Counted from the first letter of the stretch, positions 44,645 through 56,215 are shown. The stretch is 64,000 nt of DNA from Toxorhynchites rutilus septentrionalis (GCF_029784135.1 NC_073745.1:42302420-42366419), one strand, 5' to 3'. Notes: generated by a model not told the origin, from the letters alone. Program-made: numbers and translations.

Positions 44645-45732
44645 CTATTGTACATAATTTTCGTTATTGAAATCCTCTTTGCTCAATTCTAATTGTTCGG
44701 TGTACCATTTTTCGTATTCCTCCGGATCGGGGCATTCTTCTAAAATATTTGCCATTCGTTTAGCGTTAGCCTCGTGAACACGCATTGAATCGCTAGCTTG
44801 CCTACGTTGTGCGATAGGTCGATTACCGTAATTAATTTGATTAGTACGAATAGAGCTCGTGTCCATCGGTTCCGGTCGTGGTTGCGGTTGCGTAAATGTC
44901 CTCCTAGGTGCGAACACGTTATGTTGTGGTCGCAAATTGGGGTTTTGCAACCTTGGAATTTGGAATGGTGTATTTCTAGGTGGAAATACTGGGAATTTTC
45001 GCTGGGGCACTGGTGGTGCAATGTTTCGTGTCGGTAAGTTACTGCGTGGCGCGGGTAATGGCAGGGGTGTTTGTGTGTTAAATGGGGCATTCCTTGCGCT
45101 CAGGTTCAGGTACTCTACGCAGTAATGGTAGGCCTGTACTAAGTTGTGTGGTTTATAATTTTTGCAGAAGAGTGCGAGTGGTTCTCCCAAACCTCTCACA
45201 AACGTATCCAAGGATAACATGTTGTATAATTTGATTAAGGCGGTCTCATGACCACGCCATTGCTCGTCTAAGTTTATCGCGGAACTTATTAGAGTTATCA
45301 TTTCGGTGATCCGGCTGTAATATGTTTCGATGGATTCATATTTTTTAGCTGGCTGTCTAGCGTCATCAAATCTCTTTCGTCTGCATAGTACAGACGTAAG
45401 GTGTTCTTAATAGCCTCCCACTCAACGGGAGTATTGTTCGTGATAAGGACATCACTTGCTTCGTCTTTTATTTTACGTCTTATTGTTTTTATGATTAGAT
45501 GGTATTGAAAGGTGTCTTTACCATCTTCAAATAATTGTAATATATCCTCCACATCTAGGATCCATTGGGCAAGGTTGCGCGGATTCCCTGTGTAGATAGG
45601 TAGGTCAGCTACGATTGCTGGAATTTTTCCACGCTCGTGAAACGACATTCTAGTGTCGATTGTGAATCGAGGTGTAGAACTTTCTAAAACAGGCGGTACG
45701 GGGCCGATCGGGTTCGACGGGTTTAATGCCAT
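44645..45732 (-). pseudogene. Gypsy gag (frameshifted)
   Basis: An N-terminal frame starts MALNPSNPIGPVPP at 45732 and runs to 45298. It contains a capsid-like helical region (YTGNPRNLAQWILDVEDILQLF). A frameshift near 45340-45365 moves the rest to 45301-44645, with further capsid-like helices (YHYCVEYLNLSARN). A Pro/Arg/Asn-rich tail follows (RNTPFQIPRLQNPNLRPQHN). There is no zinc knuckle, which is usual for errantivirus Gag. It would form the particle core. Confidence 0.8.
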
Positions 45733-45975
45733 GTCGAGATCGATCGTGAGAGATTCGAAAGCTTCAATTATTGAATCAATCTTCGCGATCTAAAAACACT
45801 TTCACTTTTCACTTTTCTCACTTCACTTGTAATCTTATTATCTATTTTCTTTCTAGTTTATACTCACAGGAGCGGAACGAAGTAATTCCGTCGGGGCATC
45901 GATTTGACTCCAGTAAACCCTGTGGAAACGATGAATCGATCGCCGGTGGCAGCCGGTTAATTCCAATAGCCAATG

Positions 45976-46027
45976 GTGGGTATCCTCTTGATGGGTATCC
46001 TCTCGGTGGGTATCCTCCTGGTGGACC
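45976..46027 (+). repeat. ~16-bp tandem repeat in the Gypsy 5' leader
   Basis: Three to four units of GGGTATCCTCTCGGTG-like sequence lie between LTR and gag. Variants differ at 2-4 positions. Confidence 0.75.
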
Positions 46028-46142
46028 CCTTCGCTGGTATAGGCCTCAAATCTTCGATCCTGGTCGATGACGGTGTTGGAACCGGGCTTATCCTCTTAGT
46101 GCTCAGAGCCGCTTTTCCGTTTCGGATTATACTGTTACCAGT

Positions 46143-46163
46143 CGGGTCCCGACTTCGGGCGCC
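46143..46163 (-). promoter_or_regulatory. Gypsy primer-binding site, tRNA-Lys-like
   Basis: Immediately after the 5' LTR on the coding strand the sequence reads (T)GGCGCCCGAAGTCGGGAC. The first 11-12 bases match the 3' end complement of tRNA-Lys(TTT) as known from insects and retroviruses; the middle differs. The assignment is from established knowledge plus position. Confidence 0.6.
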
Positions 46164-46411
46164 AATTATGTTTGGGGACGTTCGGATGGCTTTTTAAAAA
46201 AGCAGAGCCGTCCTGAACGGAGTCAAAATGTGAACTGATTTATAATTTCTTTGATTGAACACTGTTTCATGGTTGGGCCTAAAATGTGCTTACACTATGT
46301 TTTTTGATACATTTGTTACTTCTGCTGATTATTGCAAAAAATGTGTTAGCGACTCGGTGCACTAGGTCGCGACGTTCCCCGCTATCGGTGTACCGTGCCT
46401 GGGTGGTAACT
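46164..46411 (-). repeat. Gypsy 5' LTR
   Basis: 248 bp; AGTTACCACC is at its start on the coding strand (46411). TACA follows at 46412-46415. Confidence 0.9.
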
Positions 46412-46641
46412 TACATTCAAAGCGTATTTTTTTGCATAATAATTTTCAGCTAGTTGAGTACTTTTAAAATTGCGCAAGTAATACTTATGTTGACACTGCG
46501 AAAGCTCCGCTTGTTATGCTGGTGACATTCAAGGAGTGTTATATTGTTCATGGTATGTAGTGATTAGCGGCTGTCATATCTACATGGATTTTTTAATGAT
46601 CTTTCCAATTAAAAACAAAATTATTTTTGGAATTTACATAC

Positions 46642-46863
46642 CTTAACAAATCCGTTATACCAAACAAATTTAGCAAAAGTTTCTAATCGATAATTTCCCA
46701 GATCGATGATCAACGATTCTTCTGTTTTATGAAGTGCATCAATCAGTGAAATTTTGAGGATGAAATGGTGTCTCGATAGAGAAACGATGAATCTATTCAC
46801 TCCTAATGTGGCAGTTTTGATTATTAACATATTATTATTGACGGGCGTTATGCAGATGTCCGT
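46642..46863 (-). CDS. Possible internal exon of a host gene (74 codons)
   Basis: On the minus strand a 222-bp segment is open throughout. A CTTTTTAG acceptor-like site precedes it and a donor AAG|GTATGTAA follows it exactly at 46641. Both splice phases are zero. The translation (including LGVNRFIVSLSRHHF and IIDLGNYRLETFAKFVWY) does not look like any transposon in the window, and I do not recognise the family. If real, the Gypsy element at 39.5-46.4 kb lies in the following intron. The open frame could also be chance; codon bias cannot be judged on 74 codons. Confidence 0.3.
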
Positions 46864-46879
46864 CTAAAAAGTTTTCAAA

Positions 46880-49330
46880 ATGGCGCACATATCAAAAAGT
46901 GTTGTCATTTTGAAGTTCTAAAAAAACTTTATAAAAAATACCTATCACAAAGAATGATAAATACACTGCTGTCCAACGAAGTTGATTATATAAAAGAAAT
47001 CAGAAAACCTCTAAAATCGACCGTCACGGAGGATGTCAGCATCTTACAGGCCTGGTCAGGAATTCATAAAAGAAAAAAATCTTTAACCGCCATAAAGCGA
47101 CAATATTGTTTTTCATCCAGATGTCACCACCTTGCTTTGCTCCCCGAGAAAGACGTCAAATTAAGCGGAAGCTGCAGGGATAAAATCCATTCTCACCAGA
47201 AGACAAAACCACAATTTGCTGTCAACATCAGCCGAGGAGATTACTGTGGAGGGAAAAGACGAAAAAGCAAGAGCCACAACTTCTTAGCCACCAAGTTGAA
47301 CTTCAACCAAGAAAAGGTAATAAATTAGAGAATTCCCCACGCTGGCTAGGGAGGATCGGGGCGAGTGAAGAAGAAGCATTGTGGTCTTACGGAGCGGAGC
47401 GAACACAGAATAAAAATAATTCCCCAACATTTCGGTGATGAATGTGAGCCAAAACTTTTGGTGCGGGAGAAGAAAATTTGAATACTTCTGTATCCTAATT
47501 TTCATTTTACACTCTTCCAGCAAACTTTTACCATTCGCAGTGTTTGAACCGGGTGAAAGTCATTGCCGGTGGCACTCCGATGGTCATAGGTGCGTGCTGA
47601 ATGGAACAATGGGAACAGAGTAAGGAATCAGAACTGATGGAGTCGAACTTTTTTACGACTAATAAATAAACTGATGTGAGGAAATATGTTTTAAGCTTTT
47701 CCCTCGTGAATCGAGAGAGATGCATTCACCCCGCTGAGGGAATAAAGTACTTTCAAGCGGAAAGTTGAACCCTACTCATGTCAAACTTTGCACATTTTAA
47801 TGACATCAATACGAGCCTCAAGCACCCCCTGGAAGTGAGTGTGAGAGAAAGGGAACGGCCCTTGTGCTGTGTGCTGAGAGTAGCAGCACTTAGCTTGTCG
47901 TCGTCATCATCGTCCTCGTCGTCGTCCGGAGGGAGCAAACATTACAATGAAAATTTTAATACGAACCTTCTCGGTAGCGAGCATAAGAAGCTTCTGCAAG
48001 TCTTCCCGGAGGAACGTTTCAGTCAATCTCAAGTGGCATTAGGCGCTCGGGTTTTCCACGCGCCCATTAAATTATTCTATGACACGAGCGATCCGTGTGA
48101 CTTAAGGCTTTCTTCTAAAATATCGACTTTTTGAGCCACCTCATCTGAAGCGTGTGAGTAGAGGTTTTCTTCGATCGAACCTAGCACCAGTTCGTTGCGT
48201 TGTTAATAACTATTTACGCCTGAACTCAAAATCCTCTTCATAACCCTTGGGAACTAGAGGGTGGGAGAAAAGACACTAGAAGACATCGCCGTTCGCAAAT
48301 ACTCATCCCCGCAAATATTCACACAGTAAAATGCTGTTCCAAATGAGGATGAGGGATCATGATACGTACGTGGTTGTTAAGACAGCTGAGAGATGAAATT
48401 GTCACCTACACCGTATAAATCATTACTAAACTAATTGGAAACTAACAGACAGGCGGCCGGATTCAGTAATGTCGCTGGGGAATATGGTGTGAAATAGTTG
48501 TGTCAAGCACTGAAATTGACGAAATTTAAAGTGGTGTCCTCGAATGTTCTTGAATGTGCCATTAGGCAGTGGGCTGTGACCGTTTCTGTAGAAAAAAAAG
48601 CGGAACTTTTAGATCAGCCATTCTCAAGCTACAGCCTGCAGGAAAAAAATAAAATGCTATATTTGAAGAGTTTTATGAACAAGTGAATAAAACCGAGAAT
48701 AAAGCCAAACAATCAAATATGTTTAGACATATCTGCTTTGTTCTCTACAACGAATTTTATTCGCTCATAGACTCCGCGAAACGGATTAGGATTTTTGGAA
48801 AATTTATCATGAAATGTGAAGTGTTTCACAATTATTGAGTAGAGATTTTTTCGTTGTCCACATAATGTTCATCGTATAAAAATTATTTCAACTGGTCCGG
48901 CACTACCAGGCAGATACAAAATATAATTAGTATAATAATATAATTATTTAGCTTCATGATATCCTTACACTCTAATTTTTTTATCCATTTCTTTTTCTAA
49001 CTAACACAAATGCTTCATATCTATCTTTGCATTCATCTTTTTATCTCATCAATTATAATTCCTTCGATTATTGTCCACCAATCAAGCAATATTTTCAGGA
49101 TTTTTTTTACTAACACCAATTTGAAAATCTATCCATTCAGGCATAAGCTTTAATACATCCTATTCATACTGTTGTGTTTCTCGGAGGCTAGCCTTCGACT
49201 TTTCATTGTAGTCCAAAACAGTATCCTTTTTTAACAGGTTTTAAAAGATTTAGTGTTTCGTATTTAGTCTGAATCAACTAGACAATTAAGATTAATGAAA
49301 TCATCAAACATAACAACAAATTCAGTGGCA
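46880..49330. other. No gene recognised; some unique-looking DNA
   Basis: 46950-48480 has balanced composition and does not recur elsewhere in the window. A 124-codon frame (46954-47328) and a serine-run frame (47778-48134, from a TCG/TCC microsatellite at 47896-47930) lack recognisable domains. 48480-49330 is AT-rich. Confidence 0.4.
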
Positions 49331-49334
49331 AATA

Positions 49335-49470
49335 CACTGGAGTCGCTTTTTACGCGGGGGATACGTGCCGCGTAAACAAAAACCTCGTAAATTCCGAAAT
49401 CCGCCTAAAAAAACCGCTAAAATTCCAAAATCCGCGTGAAAATAAACCGGGTAAATTCCAAAATCAGAAT
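49335..49470 (+). mobile_element. CACTGGAGTCGC MITE, left part
   Basis: TA at 49333-49334 is followed by CACTGGAGTCGCTTTTTACG and repeated CGTAAATTCCGAAATCCGCC-like words. A matching right end lies at 56600-56761 beyond the BEL element. This suggests that the BEL element inserted into a MITE, or between two copies of it. Confidence 0.6.
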
Positions 49471-49638
49471 AAAAATCTAACAAACAGTGAATTATTAATT
49501 AAAAATGCAATCCATGTTCTAACAATTGATTAACTTATTTTTTTGTATGCTGTTATCATGATATATGTATCTTCTTTTATTTCTCAGCTACTAATCAGTG
49601 ATACAATACCAAGTTATTTCGTGAAAAATCACACCAAT

Positions 49639-49643
49639 AAGCA
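49639..49643. repeat. 5-bp target duplication AAGCA of the BEL element (left)
   Basis: AAGCA directly before TGTTACATC, repeated at 56593-56597 after the 3' LTR. Five-base duplications fit BEL/Pao. Confidence 0.85.
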
Positions 49644-49818
49644 TGTTACATCTAGATAAGAAATTTTATGGCTTTGTGTAACTACCTCAATTAATTATAG
49701 CCACATAAAGCGCCAGTTCAAATCCAATACAGTCTATGCCTATTAAAGTTCCAATTGTTATTTTTAAAAACGTCCAAGAAGCTCCAAGTGAAGAAGGGAT
49801 ATCCGACCTGCCCAAGCA
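49644..49818 (+). repeat. BEL 5' LTR
   Basis: 175 bp; it lacks two short segments (about 16 and 11 bp) present in the 3' LTR. Directly after it TTTCCTGGTGCCGTGACCAGG lies in the primer-binding and leader position typical of Pao elements. Confidence 0.85.
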
Positions 49819-49976
49819 TTTCCTGGTGCCGTGACCAGGATCGGGATCTCCGCTTCTGAAGTGAATTCCATCCATAGTGAAAGTTGTGACTTAGCAGTAA
49901 TCACATTCATCGTAGCGACAACGCTACCGCGAGGAAGACGCCATCGCGATTCCAGATAGACGCCACCCAACGGGCA

Positions 49977-52260
49977 TTGTTCCAGATACCGAGTTGGATA
50001 AACAATAGTTTCCTATTGATGTACCGAAACCCGCTGTCTACATTTAAAGAGTCAATTATATTCCGGAAAATAAATATCGCTAATCATCATTGGGACCAGA
50101 GATTTCCTGTTCCGCCGATAGAACCCATCAATTGTCATCCGTTCAAGGGAGAAGCCGCGCAATTGATTGAGACGATCGCTATAAGTGCTGCAAATTACCC
50201 CTTGGCGTGGGAGTCATTAACCAGCCGGTACTCTAACGAGTACTTATTAAAAAAGCGGCATTTACAGGACTTAATGGATGTTCCACGAATGAAAAAGGAA
50301 ACGGCAACTACGTTACATTCTGCTTTGGACGAATTCCAGAGACATGTCGAGTTCCTACAACAGCTGGGCGAGACAACAGTCGAGTGGAGTACCTTGTTAG
50401 AACATCTTCTGTGTATGAAGCTTCACGAGGATACGATTAAGGCCTGGGAGAATCATGCTACTTCCGTTGATGATCAGAGTTATGCTTCCTTGGTCGATTT
50501 TTTGGAGAAACGTATCCGCATACTCGAGTCAATATCAGTCAATAGTCCCGCTCCGCAAACAACGTTCACACCGCAATCGAATAGTTCATATCCCCGTAAA
50601 CCTGCTTTTATGAGAACAAATTCACATTCCGCTACAGAAAGCATTCTTCCCAAATGTCATGCCTGCGACGGTCGTCACGGGTTAGTGAGATGCCCCCGAT
50701 TTTTAGGAATGTCTGTATCCGAAAAGCTACGTTTAGTAAATTCCAAACGGTTATGTGTGAATTGCTTCCGTTCGGATCACTTCACTCGAAACTGCTCATC
50801 TAATTACACATGCCGAGCGTGTAGAAAGCGCCATCATTCTCTTTTACATTCGGGATATACTAATGTTTCATTACACACCGTCCAGGAATCCACATCAAGA
50901 ACATCCAATGAAAATTGTAATCCAATACAGCAACTGAATACGTTTCAGCCAAATGATCAGCGCAACGCACAATCAACTTCAGTCACTACTAATCCCACTG
51001 AAATGAGAAGCAATGATGTTGTTCGAGATCCACCCCCAAACATTTTCATCCTGACAGTAGTTCTTCAAGTCGAGGACGCATATGGAAAGATGCATTATGC
51101 TCGTGCCCTTCTTGACAGTGGATCACAACCCAATTTGATGTCGGATCGACTCGCCCAATTGCTTCGTTTGAAACGACAAAAGTCGAACGTTCTTGTACAG
51201 GGCATAGGAGAGAAATCTGAGCACGCAAACGATTCCGTGTCCACTGTAATCCGCTCACGGAAAGTCGATTTTGCACGCAACGTAACATTCCTCGTACTTC
51301 GAAAAATGACTTCCAATCTTCCCGCTAATACCATTACAGTAGAACACTGGAAAATACCCAAGGACATATTCCTGGCCGACCCCGTTTTCAATCGTTCCAG
51401 TGAGGTAGATCTAATCCTGGGATCGCAGTTTTTCTTTGATTTCTTTCCTAGCTCTCGAATTCAACTTTCCGAAACACTCCCAATTTTCGTCGAAAGTGTG
51501 TTCGGCTGGATTGTTGCTGGTGGAGAACAACTCGTTCCATCTTCTAAAGATTCGATCTGTTGCCAAACTATTATCGTTTCGATGGATTCACTCGAGAAGA
51601 GCATGGAGAAATTCTGGAGTATCGAAGAAGTTTCTATTGCTCCCACCTTTTCCTCTGAAGAAATGGCGTGTGAGGAATATTATGCATCGACCGTTTCCCG
51701 AACCGATGAAGGCCGATATGTAGTGCGCTACCCAAAGCTTGAAAAGTTTAGTTCTATGATCGGAGAGTCCAAGTCTGCAACTGTTCGACGATTCACCTTA
51801 TTAGAAAATCGATTTTCCAAAGATCCTGAACTGAAGAAAAGCTATTATAAATTTATGGAAGAGTATACTTCCTTGGGTCACATGCGCCCTGTTGTAGATA
51901 GCGATAATAGTGAGTTACCTACATATTATCTTCCACATCACCCGGTGGTGAAAGAAGCCAGCACTACTACCAAAACCCGAGTTGTATTTGACGGTTCGAG
52001 CAAAACGTCGACAGGATATTCGCTAAATGACGCGCTGTGTGTAGGGCCAGTGGTACAGGATGATCTGCTGACCCTAGTGATACGATTCCGAAAATTTTAT
52101 GTCGCGCTTGTAGCGGACATAGAAAAAATGTACCGCCAGGTGCTTATCCATCCCGATTATACCCACCTACAGAGAATCTATTGGCATTCCTGTCCTTCTG
52201 GGCCCCCAATTGCCTTTCAACATTTGACCGTGACCTTCCTCTTACCTAGCCACACGCACT
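49977..52260 (+). pseudogene. BEL gag-protease-RT, first part
   Basis: A 766-codon frame. The Gag region (residues about 35-190; GEAAQLIETIAISAANYPLAWESL) resembles the DUF1759 Pao Gag. Zinc-knuckle Cys/His clusters lie at residues 227-305 (CHACDGRHG, CVNCFRSDHFTRNC, CRACRKRHH). The protease motif LLDSGSQ sits near residue 376. Reverse transcriptase starts near residue 660 (TRVVFDGSSKT, LVADIEKMYRQV). The real start is uncertain because upstream sequence is disturbed. After residue about 745 the frame is lost near 52190-52250, with a short deletion before TRTLKQLADDE resumes in another frame. Confidence 0.9.
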
Positions 52261-53092
52261 CTCAAACAACTCGCTGACGACGAAGGCGACTGTTATCCAC
52301 TTGGTGGCACTGCATTGAAAAAATCATTCTATGTTGATGACTTTATTGGTGGCGCTGATAGTATTGCGGAAGCCATTCAACTACGGAACGAATTGACGGA
52401 GCTATTATTTAAAGGAGGATTTCCCATTCGAAAATGGACATCGAACAAGCTTGAGGTGTTACAGGGGATTGATGTCGAGCACATTGGAACCCAATCAAGT
52501 ATCAGATTCGACCCTGAGGAGACCGTCAAAACTTTGGGTATTTCTTGGGAGCCAGAGACGGATCAATTTCGGTACCGTGTGAATGAAAAGAATAATCGAA
52601 TAACTAAGCGATCGATTTTATCAGCAATGTCCCAATTATTTGACCCCTTAGGGCTGGTGGCACCTATCGTGATAAGGGGCAAAATGTTGATGTAAGAGCT
52701 GTGGCTGACAGCTTGTTCTTGGGATGAAGAAGTTCCTTCTAATCTGAAGCGAAAGTGGGAAAACCTCTACCATCAACTTCCCCAGTTATCAAGCTTCCGT
52801 ATCCAACGACACGCCTTCGTTTCTAATACTGATGTCCAATTCCCCACATTCGCAGATGCATCAGAAGCAGCTTACGGAGCATGCACCTTTGCTCGTTCAG
52901 TGGATCCAGAAGGCAATGTACGTATCATTTTAATTGCCACAGAAACCAGAGTAGCGCCTCTTAAAAGACTATCTCTTCCTAAACTCGAACTGTGTGCAGC
53001 AGTCGTCGCAACTAAACTTCACTCCCGGATACTTGAAGCCCTTGATATGAAAAACACAAATTCTTTCTACTGGTCTGATTCTACTGTGGTTC
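52250..53092 (+). pseudogene. BEL reverse transcriptase end and RNase H start
   Basis: It continues pol in a second frame: QLADDEGDCYPLGG, then the catalytic YVDDFIGGADS, then the connection domain (TKRSILSAMSQLFDPLGL). A TAA stop at 52693-52695 interrupts the frame. After it FADASEAAYGACTF and KLELCAAVVATKL mark the RNase H domain, whose FYWSDSTVVL strand is cut by the DD37E insertion at 53093. Confidence 0.9.
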
Positions 53093-53094
53093 TA

Positions 53095-54393
53095 AAGGGT
53101 GTGTCACATCAAATTGCATCACGGAAAAAACGCTGTAGAAATTTAATTTTTAGGAATTATATCTTCAGCTTTCGCTTATAATCAGATAAGAGTGTATAGA
53201 TCACGTTGGCCATGCTTCACTGTCAATTTTTCGTAAACTTAGAAAAATGTCGTCGAACGAAAAAGAGCGTCGTGAATTACTCCTGTGCACTCATTTCGAG
53301 AATCCGGAGTTGTCACATCGGGACATCGGTAAGATGCTGGGAATCGTCCAATCCACGGTCAGCAGAGTACTAAAACGACACTTCGAGAACCTAACCATCG
53401 ACCGGAAGGTGAAGAACGGCAAAAATGGATACTCCGTCAGTGAAAAAGATCACAAGCGCGTAGTTAAGCAGTTTAGACGTGATCCGAGAAGTTCGGTCCG
53501 GGATGTCGCCAATAAGCTGAATTTGTCAAGTTCATTCGTCCAGCGGACCAAGCAGCGGGAGGGCCTGCGTACATACAAGGTTCAGAAGGCTCCTAACCGC
53601 GACGAAAGGCAAAACATGGTGGGGAAGACGCGAGCCCGGAAGCTGTACACCGAAATGCTGAAGAAGCCGCATTGCCTGGTAATGGACGACGAAACCTACG
53701 TCAAAGCGGACTTTCGTCAGCTGCCGGGCCTGTTGTTCTTCTCCGCAGAAGAGAAATTCAGCGTTCCGGAGGAGATTCGCAAGAAGAAACTATCCAAGTT
53801 TGCCAAAAAGTACATGGTGTGGCATGCGATCTGCTCTTGCGGAAAGCGGAGCGCCCCCTTCGTGATGACCGGCACGGTAAACGGGCAGGTTTACCTTAAG
53901 GAGTGCCTACAGAAGCGCCTACTACCACTATTGAAGCAGCACGAGGGCCCGACCATCTTCTGGCCGGATCTCGCTTCGTGCCACTATTCAAAGGACGTGT
54001 TGGAGTGGTACGAAGCCAACAGAGTCACCTTCGTGCCAAAGGAAATGAATCCGCCCAACGCGCCGGAGCTTCGCCCAATAGAGAAATATTGGGCGATTAT
54101 GAAGCAGGCCCTCCGGAAGAACCCAAAAGTTGTCAAATCGGAGGCGGACTTCAAGAGAAAATGGATTTCTGTTAAAAAAAAAACTACAACCTGACGTTGT
54201 ACAGAACCTTATGGACGGGGTAAAGAGGAAGGTGCGAGCATACGGGCTTGGGCTCGAAGTATGAATAAAAAGAAAATGCCAAAAGTTGTTTAATAGTTTT
54301 TATTTTACTGTCTAAAATTTTCAAAAGGATCGGTCTACTGGGCGAATTTCTACAGCGTTTTTTCCGTGATGTAATTTGATGTGACACACCCTT
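53095..54393 (+). mobile_element. DD37E IS630-Tc1-mariner transposon, copy 2 (1299 bp)
   Basis: Inverted repeats of about 49 bp with a single difference (AAGGGTGTGTCACATCAAAT outermost) are flanked by TA at 53093-53094 and 54394-54395. Removing the element and one TA restores the BEL reading frame, so this is a clean insertion. The transposase runs in the same direction as BEL pol. It is nearly identical to copy 1 at 36857-38097. Confidence 0.95.
53247..54265 (+). pseudogene. DD37E transposase, copy 2 (one frameshift)
   Basis: A 315-codon open frame from MSSNEKERRELLLC. Two helix-turn-helix motifs: HRDIGKMLGIVQSTVSRVLKR at residues about 28-48 and SSVRDVANKLNLSSSFVQRT at about 84-103. Catalytic Asp in MDDETYV at residue 147, second Asp in FWPDLASC at 241, Glu in RPIEKYW at 279; the gap of 37 defines DD37E. 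At 54173-54183 an extra A in a run of ten shifts the frame and ends the protein at 54194. Copy 1 has eight A in an otherwise in-frame context there. Nucleotide similarity to the normal C-terminus continues to 54265. Cut-and-paste transposition at TA is the known role. Confidence 0.9.
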
Positions 54394-54395
54394 TA

Positions 54396-56215
54396 CAATG
54401 GCTGAAATCTCCTTCACTCACATGGAAAACCTTTATCGCCAATAGGGTTTCAGAAATCCAGACCACTACTAAAAGCATACAGTGGAATCATGTAGCAGGT
54501 TCTGAAAATCCTGCTGATCTTCTATCTCGCGGCATGAATGTGAAAGATTTCCTTCAAAGATCTCTTTGGAAAAAGGACCGGCATGGCTTTCTTATTCAGC
54601 GGAGAATTGACGTATAGCAGAGCAATTCGAATCACCCGAAGCAGAAAGTGAACGCAAAATTGTTTTGACTGTTTCAACTAGAACTGAACTGGTACACAAC
54701 TCGATTTTTTCACGATACTCAGAATTTTCACGTTTAGTTCGAGTCATCGGATATTGTGTGAGATTCACGGATAATGCACGAGCCAAAATCAGAACAAATC
54801 CCATCGCTTCAAATGGTTCTACCCCCAACACTTCGTTGAACGTCCAGCAACTTCTGAGATCTAAAACAATACTGATTCGTCTAGCTCAGGCTGAAGGTTT
54901 TCCAGAAGAGATTCGAGACCTTCAAAACGGCATGATAGTGAAAAGGCAATCTTCAATTCGATTATTTAATCCATTTCTGGATTAGTCAGGTATATTGAGA
55001 GTGGGAGGGCGGCTTAGATTGGCAGAAAAAACATACGAATCCAAACATCCAGTTTTACTTCCCAGTTTACATCCGCTTGCTAAGCATATAGCAAAATCCA
55101 TTCACATAAAACTCATTCATTCATGGTGGCGGCCGATTAACATTGGCTACAATGCGCGAAGAATATTGGCCTGTAAATGGTCGACGGTTGATTAGAAACG
55201 TAATTAGAAATTGTATGCAATGTACCCGAGCAAATCCCGTTCCGGTCCGTCAAGAGATTGGCCAACTTCCTGTTGCTAGGATTACACCGAGCAGGCCCTT
55301 CACTGTTACAGGAGTTGATTACGCTGGACCCCTGTATTTGAAGGCAATACACAAGAGAGCTTCACCTACTAAAGCATATGTATGCTTGTTCATTTGTTTC
55401 GCAACGGAAGCAGTTCACCTAGAGCTGGTGAGTGATCTTTCGACGCCGGCCTTTCTCACCGCACTCCGTCGTTTTGTTGCTCGGCGGGGCCGCCCTGCGC
55501 ATCTACACTCTGACAACGGCAAAAACTTTATCGGAGCCCGAAACGAACTTCATGATCTGTATCGTATGTTGAGCGGTCGAAACGAGGTTGATACAATCCT
55601 AAGATTCTGCGTGGATGAACACATCACTTGGCACTTAAACCCACCAAAAGCGCCTCATTTTGGTGGGCTCTGGGAAACTTCAACTTTATCGTCAACTTGG
55701 CAATTCGCGTGTCTCTTTCGAAGATTTATCTACCATTCTTGCAGAGATAGAAGCGGCGATGAATTTAAGGCCACTTGTCCCGATGACAGAGGACCCCGAA
55801 GATTATAACGTCATCACACCGGCTCATTTTTTGATCGGGTCGAGCATGCATGCCATTCCAGATTCCAACGTTTGCGAAATCCATCTCACTCGCTCATTAT
55901 CCACGACTGCAGCAGTTGTTCCAGAATTTTTGGCATTTCTGGAGAACCGAATACTTACAGGAGCACCAACGAGACACCTGCAAATACCAACCAAACACGG
56001 AAAATCGACCAGGGAGACTAGTAGTGATAATCGACGAGTTCCAACATCCAGTTCGTTGGCCCATAGCCCGCATTGCAGCTGTGCATCCGGGCAAGGACAA
56101 ACTCATCAGAGTAGTGACCTTACGAATTCCTAAAGTACTCCTGACTCGGCCAGTAACAAAGATTTGCTTATTACCAGATGAATCGAGCGTCCAGCAGCAA
56201 CACTGTGAACTTTGA
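54396..56215 (+). pseudogene. BEL RNase H end and integrase
   Basis: It resumes at QWLKSP after the DD37E insertion. WNHVAGSENPADLLSRG marks the RNase H C-terminus. After a stop near 54617 comes a connecting region (LRVGGRLRLAE), then the integrase zinc-binding segment (CMQCTRANP) and core: VDYAGPLYLK with the first Asp, HSDNGKNF with the second and HFGGLWE with the Glu. A frameshift near 55690 moves the C-terminal domain to the next frame (RVSFEDLSTILAEIEAAMNLRPL, ITPAHFLIG), and further shifts follow to about 56215. It would integrate element cDNA; this copy is broken. Confidence 0.9.

Larger units (their letters stand above)
39511..46411 (-). mobile_element. Gypsy-type LTR retrotransposon with env (errantivirus-like)
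   Basis: A 6901-bp element on the minus strand with two 248-bp LTRs, TACA duplications, gag, protease, RT-RNase H-integrase and an envelope-like third region. The LTRs start AGTTACCACC and end CAAACATAATT on the coding strand, and differ at about six positions by my reading, so the insertion is not brand-new. Every open region carries stops or frameshifts, so it is defective as it stands. Insect errantiviruses are endogenous, vertically inherited and can carry env acquired from baculovirus-like fusion proteins. Confidence 0.9.

Noticed and set aside
44740..45125. Open frames on both strands over the Gypsy gag
   Set aside because: Shadows of gag; the gag frame itself shows the expected order of domains.
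46954..47328. 124-codon open frame as a gene
   Set aside because: Lys/Ser-rich with no recognisable domain, no splice or promoter support.
47778..48134. 118-codon frame with a serine run
   Set aside because: The serine run comes from a TCG/TCC microsatellite; the rest has no recognisable feature.
53672..54417. Extra open frames in DD37E copy 2 in other frames
   Set aside because: Shadows of the transposase frame and of the 3' terminal repeat.
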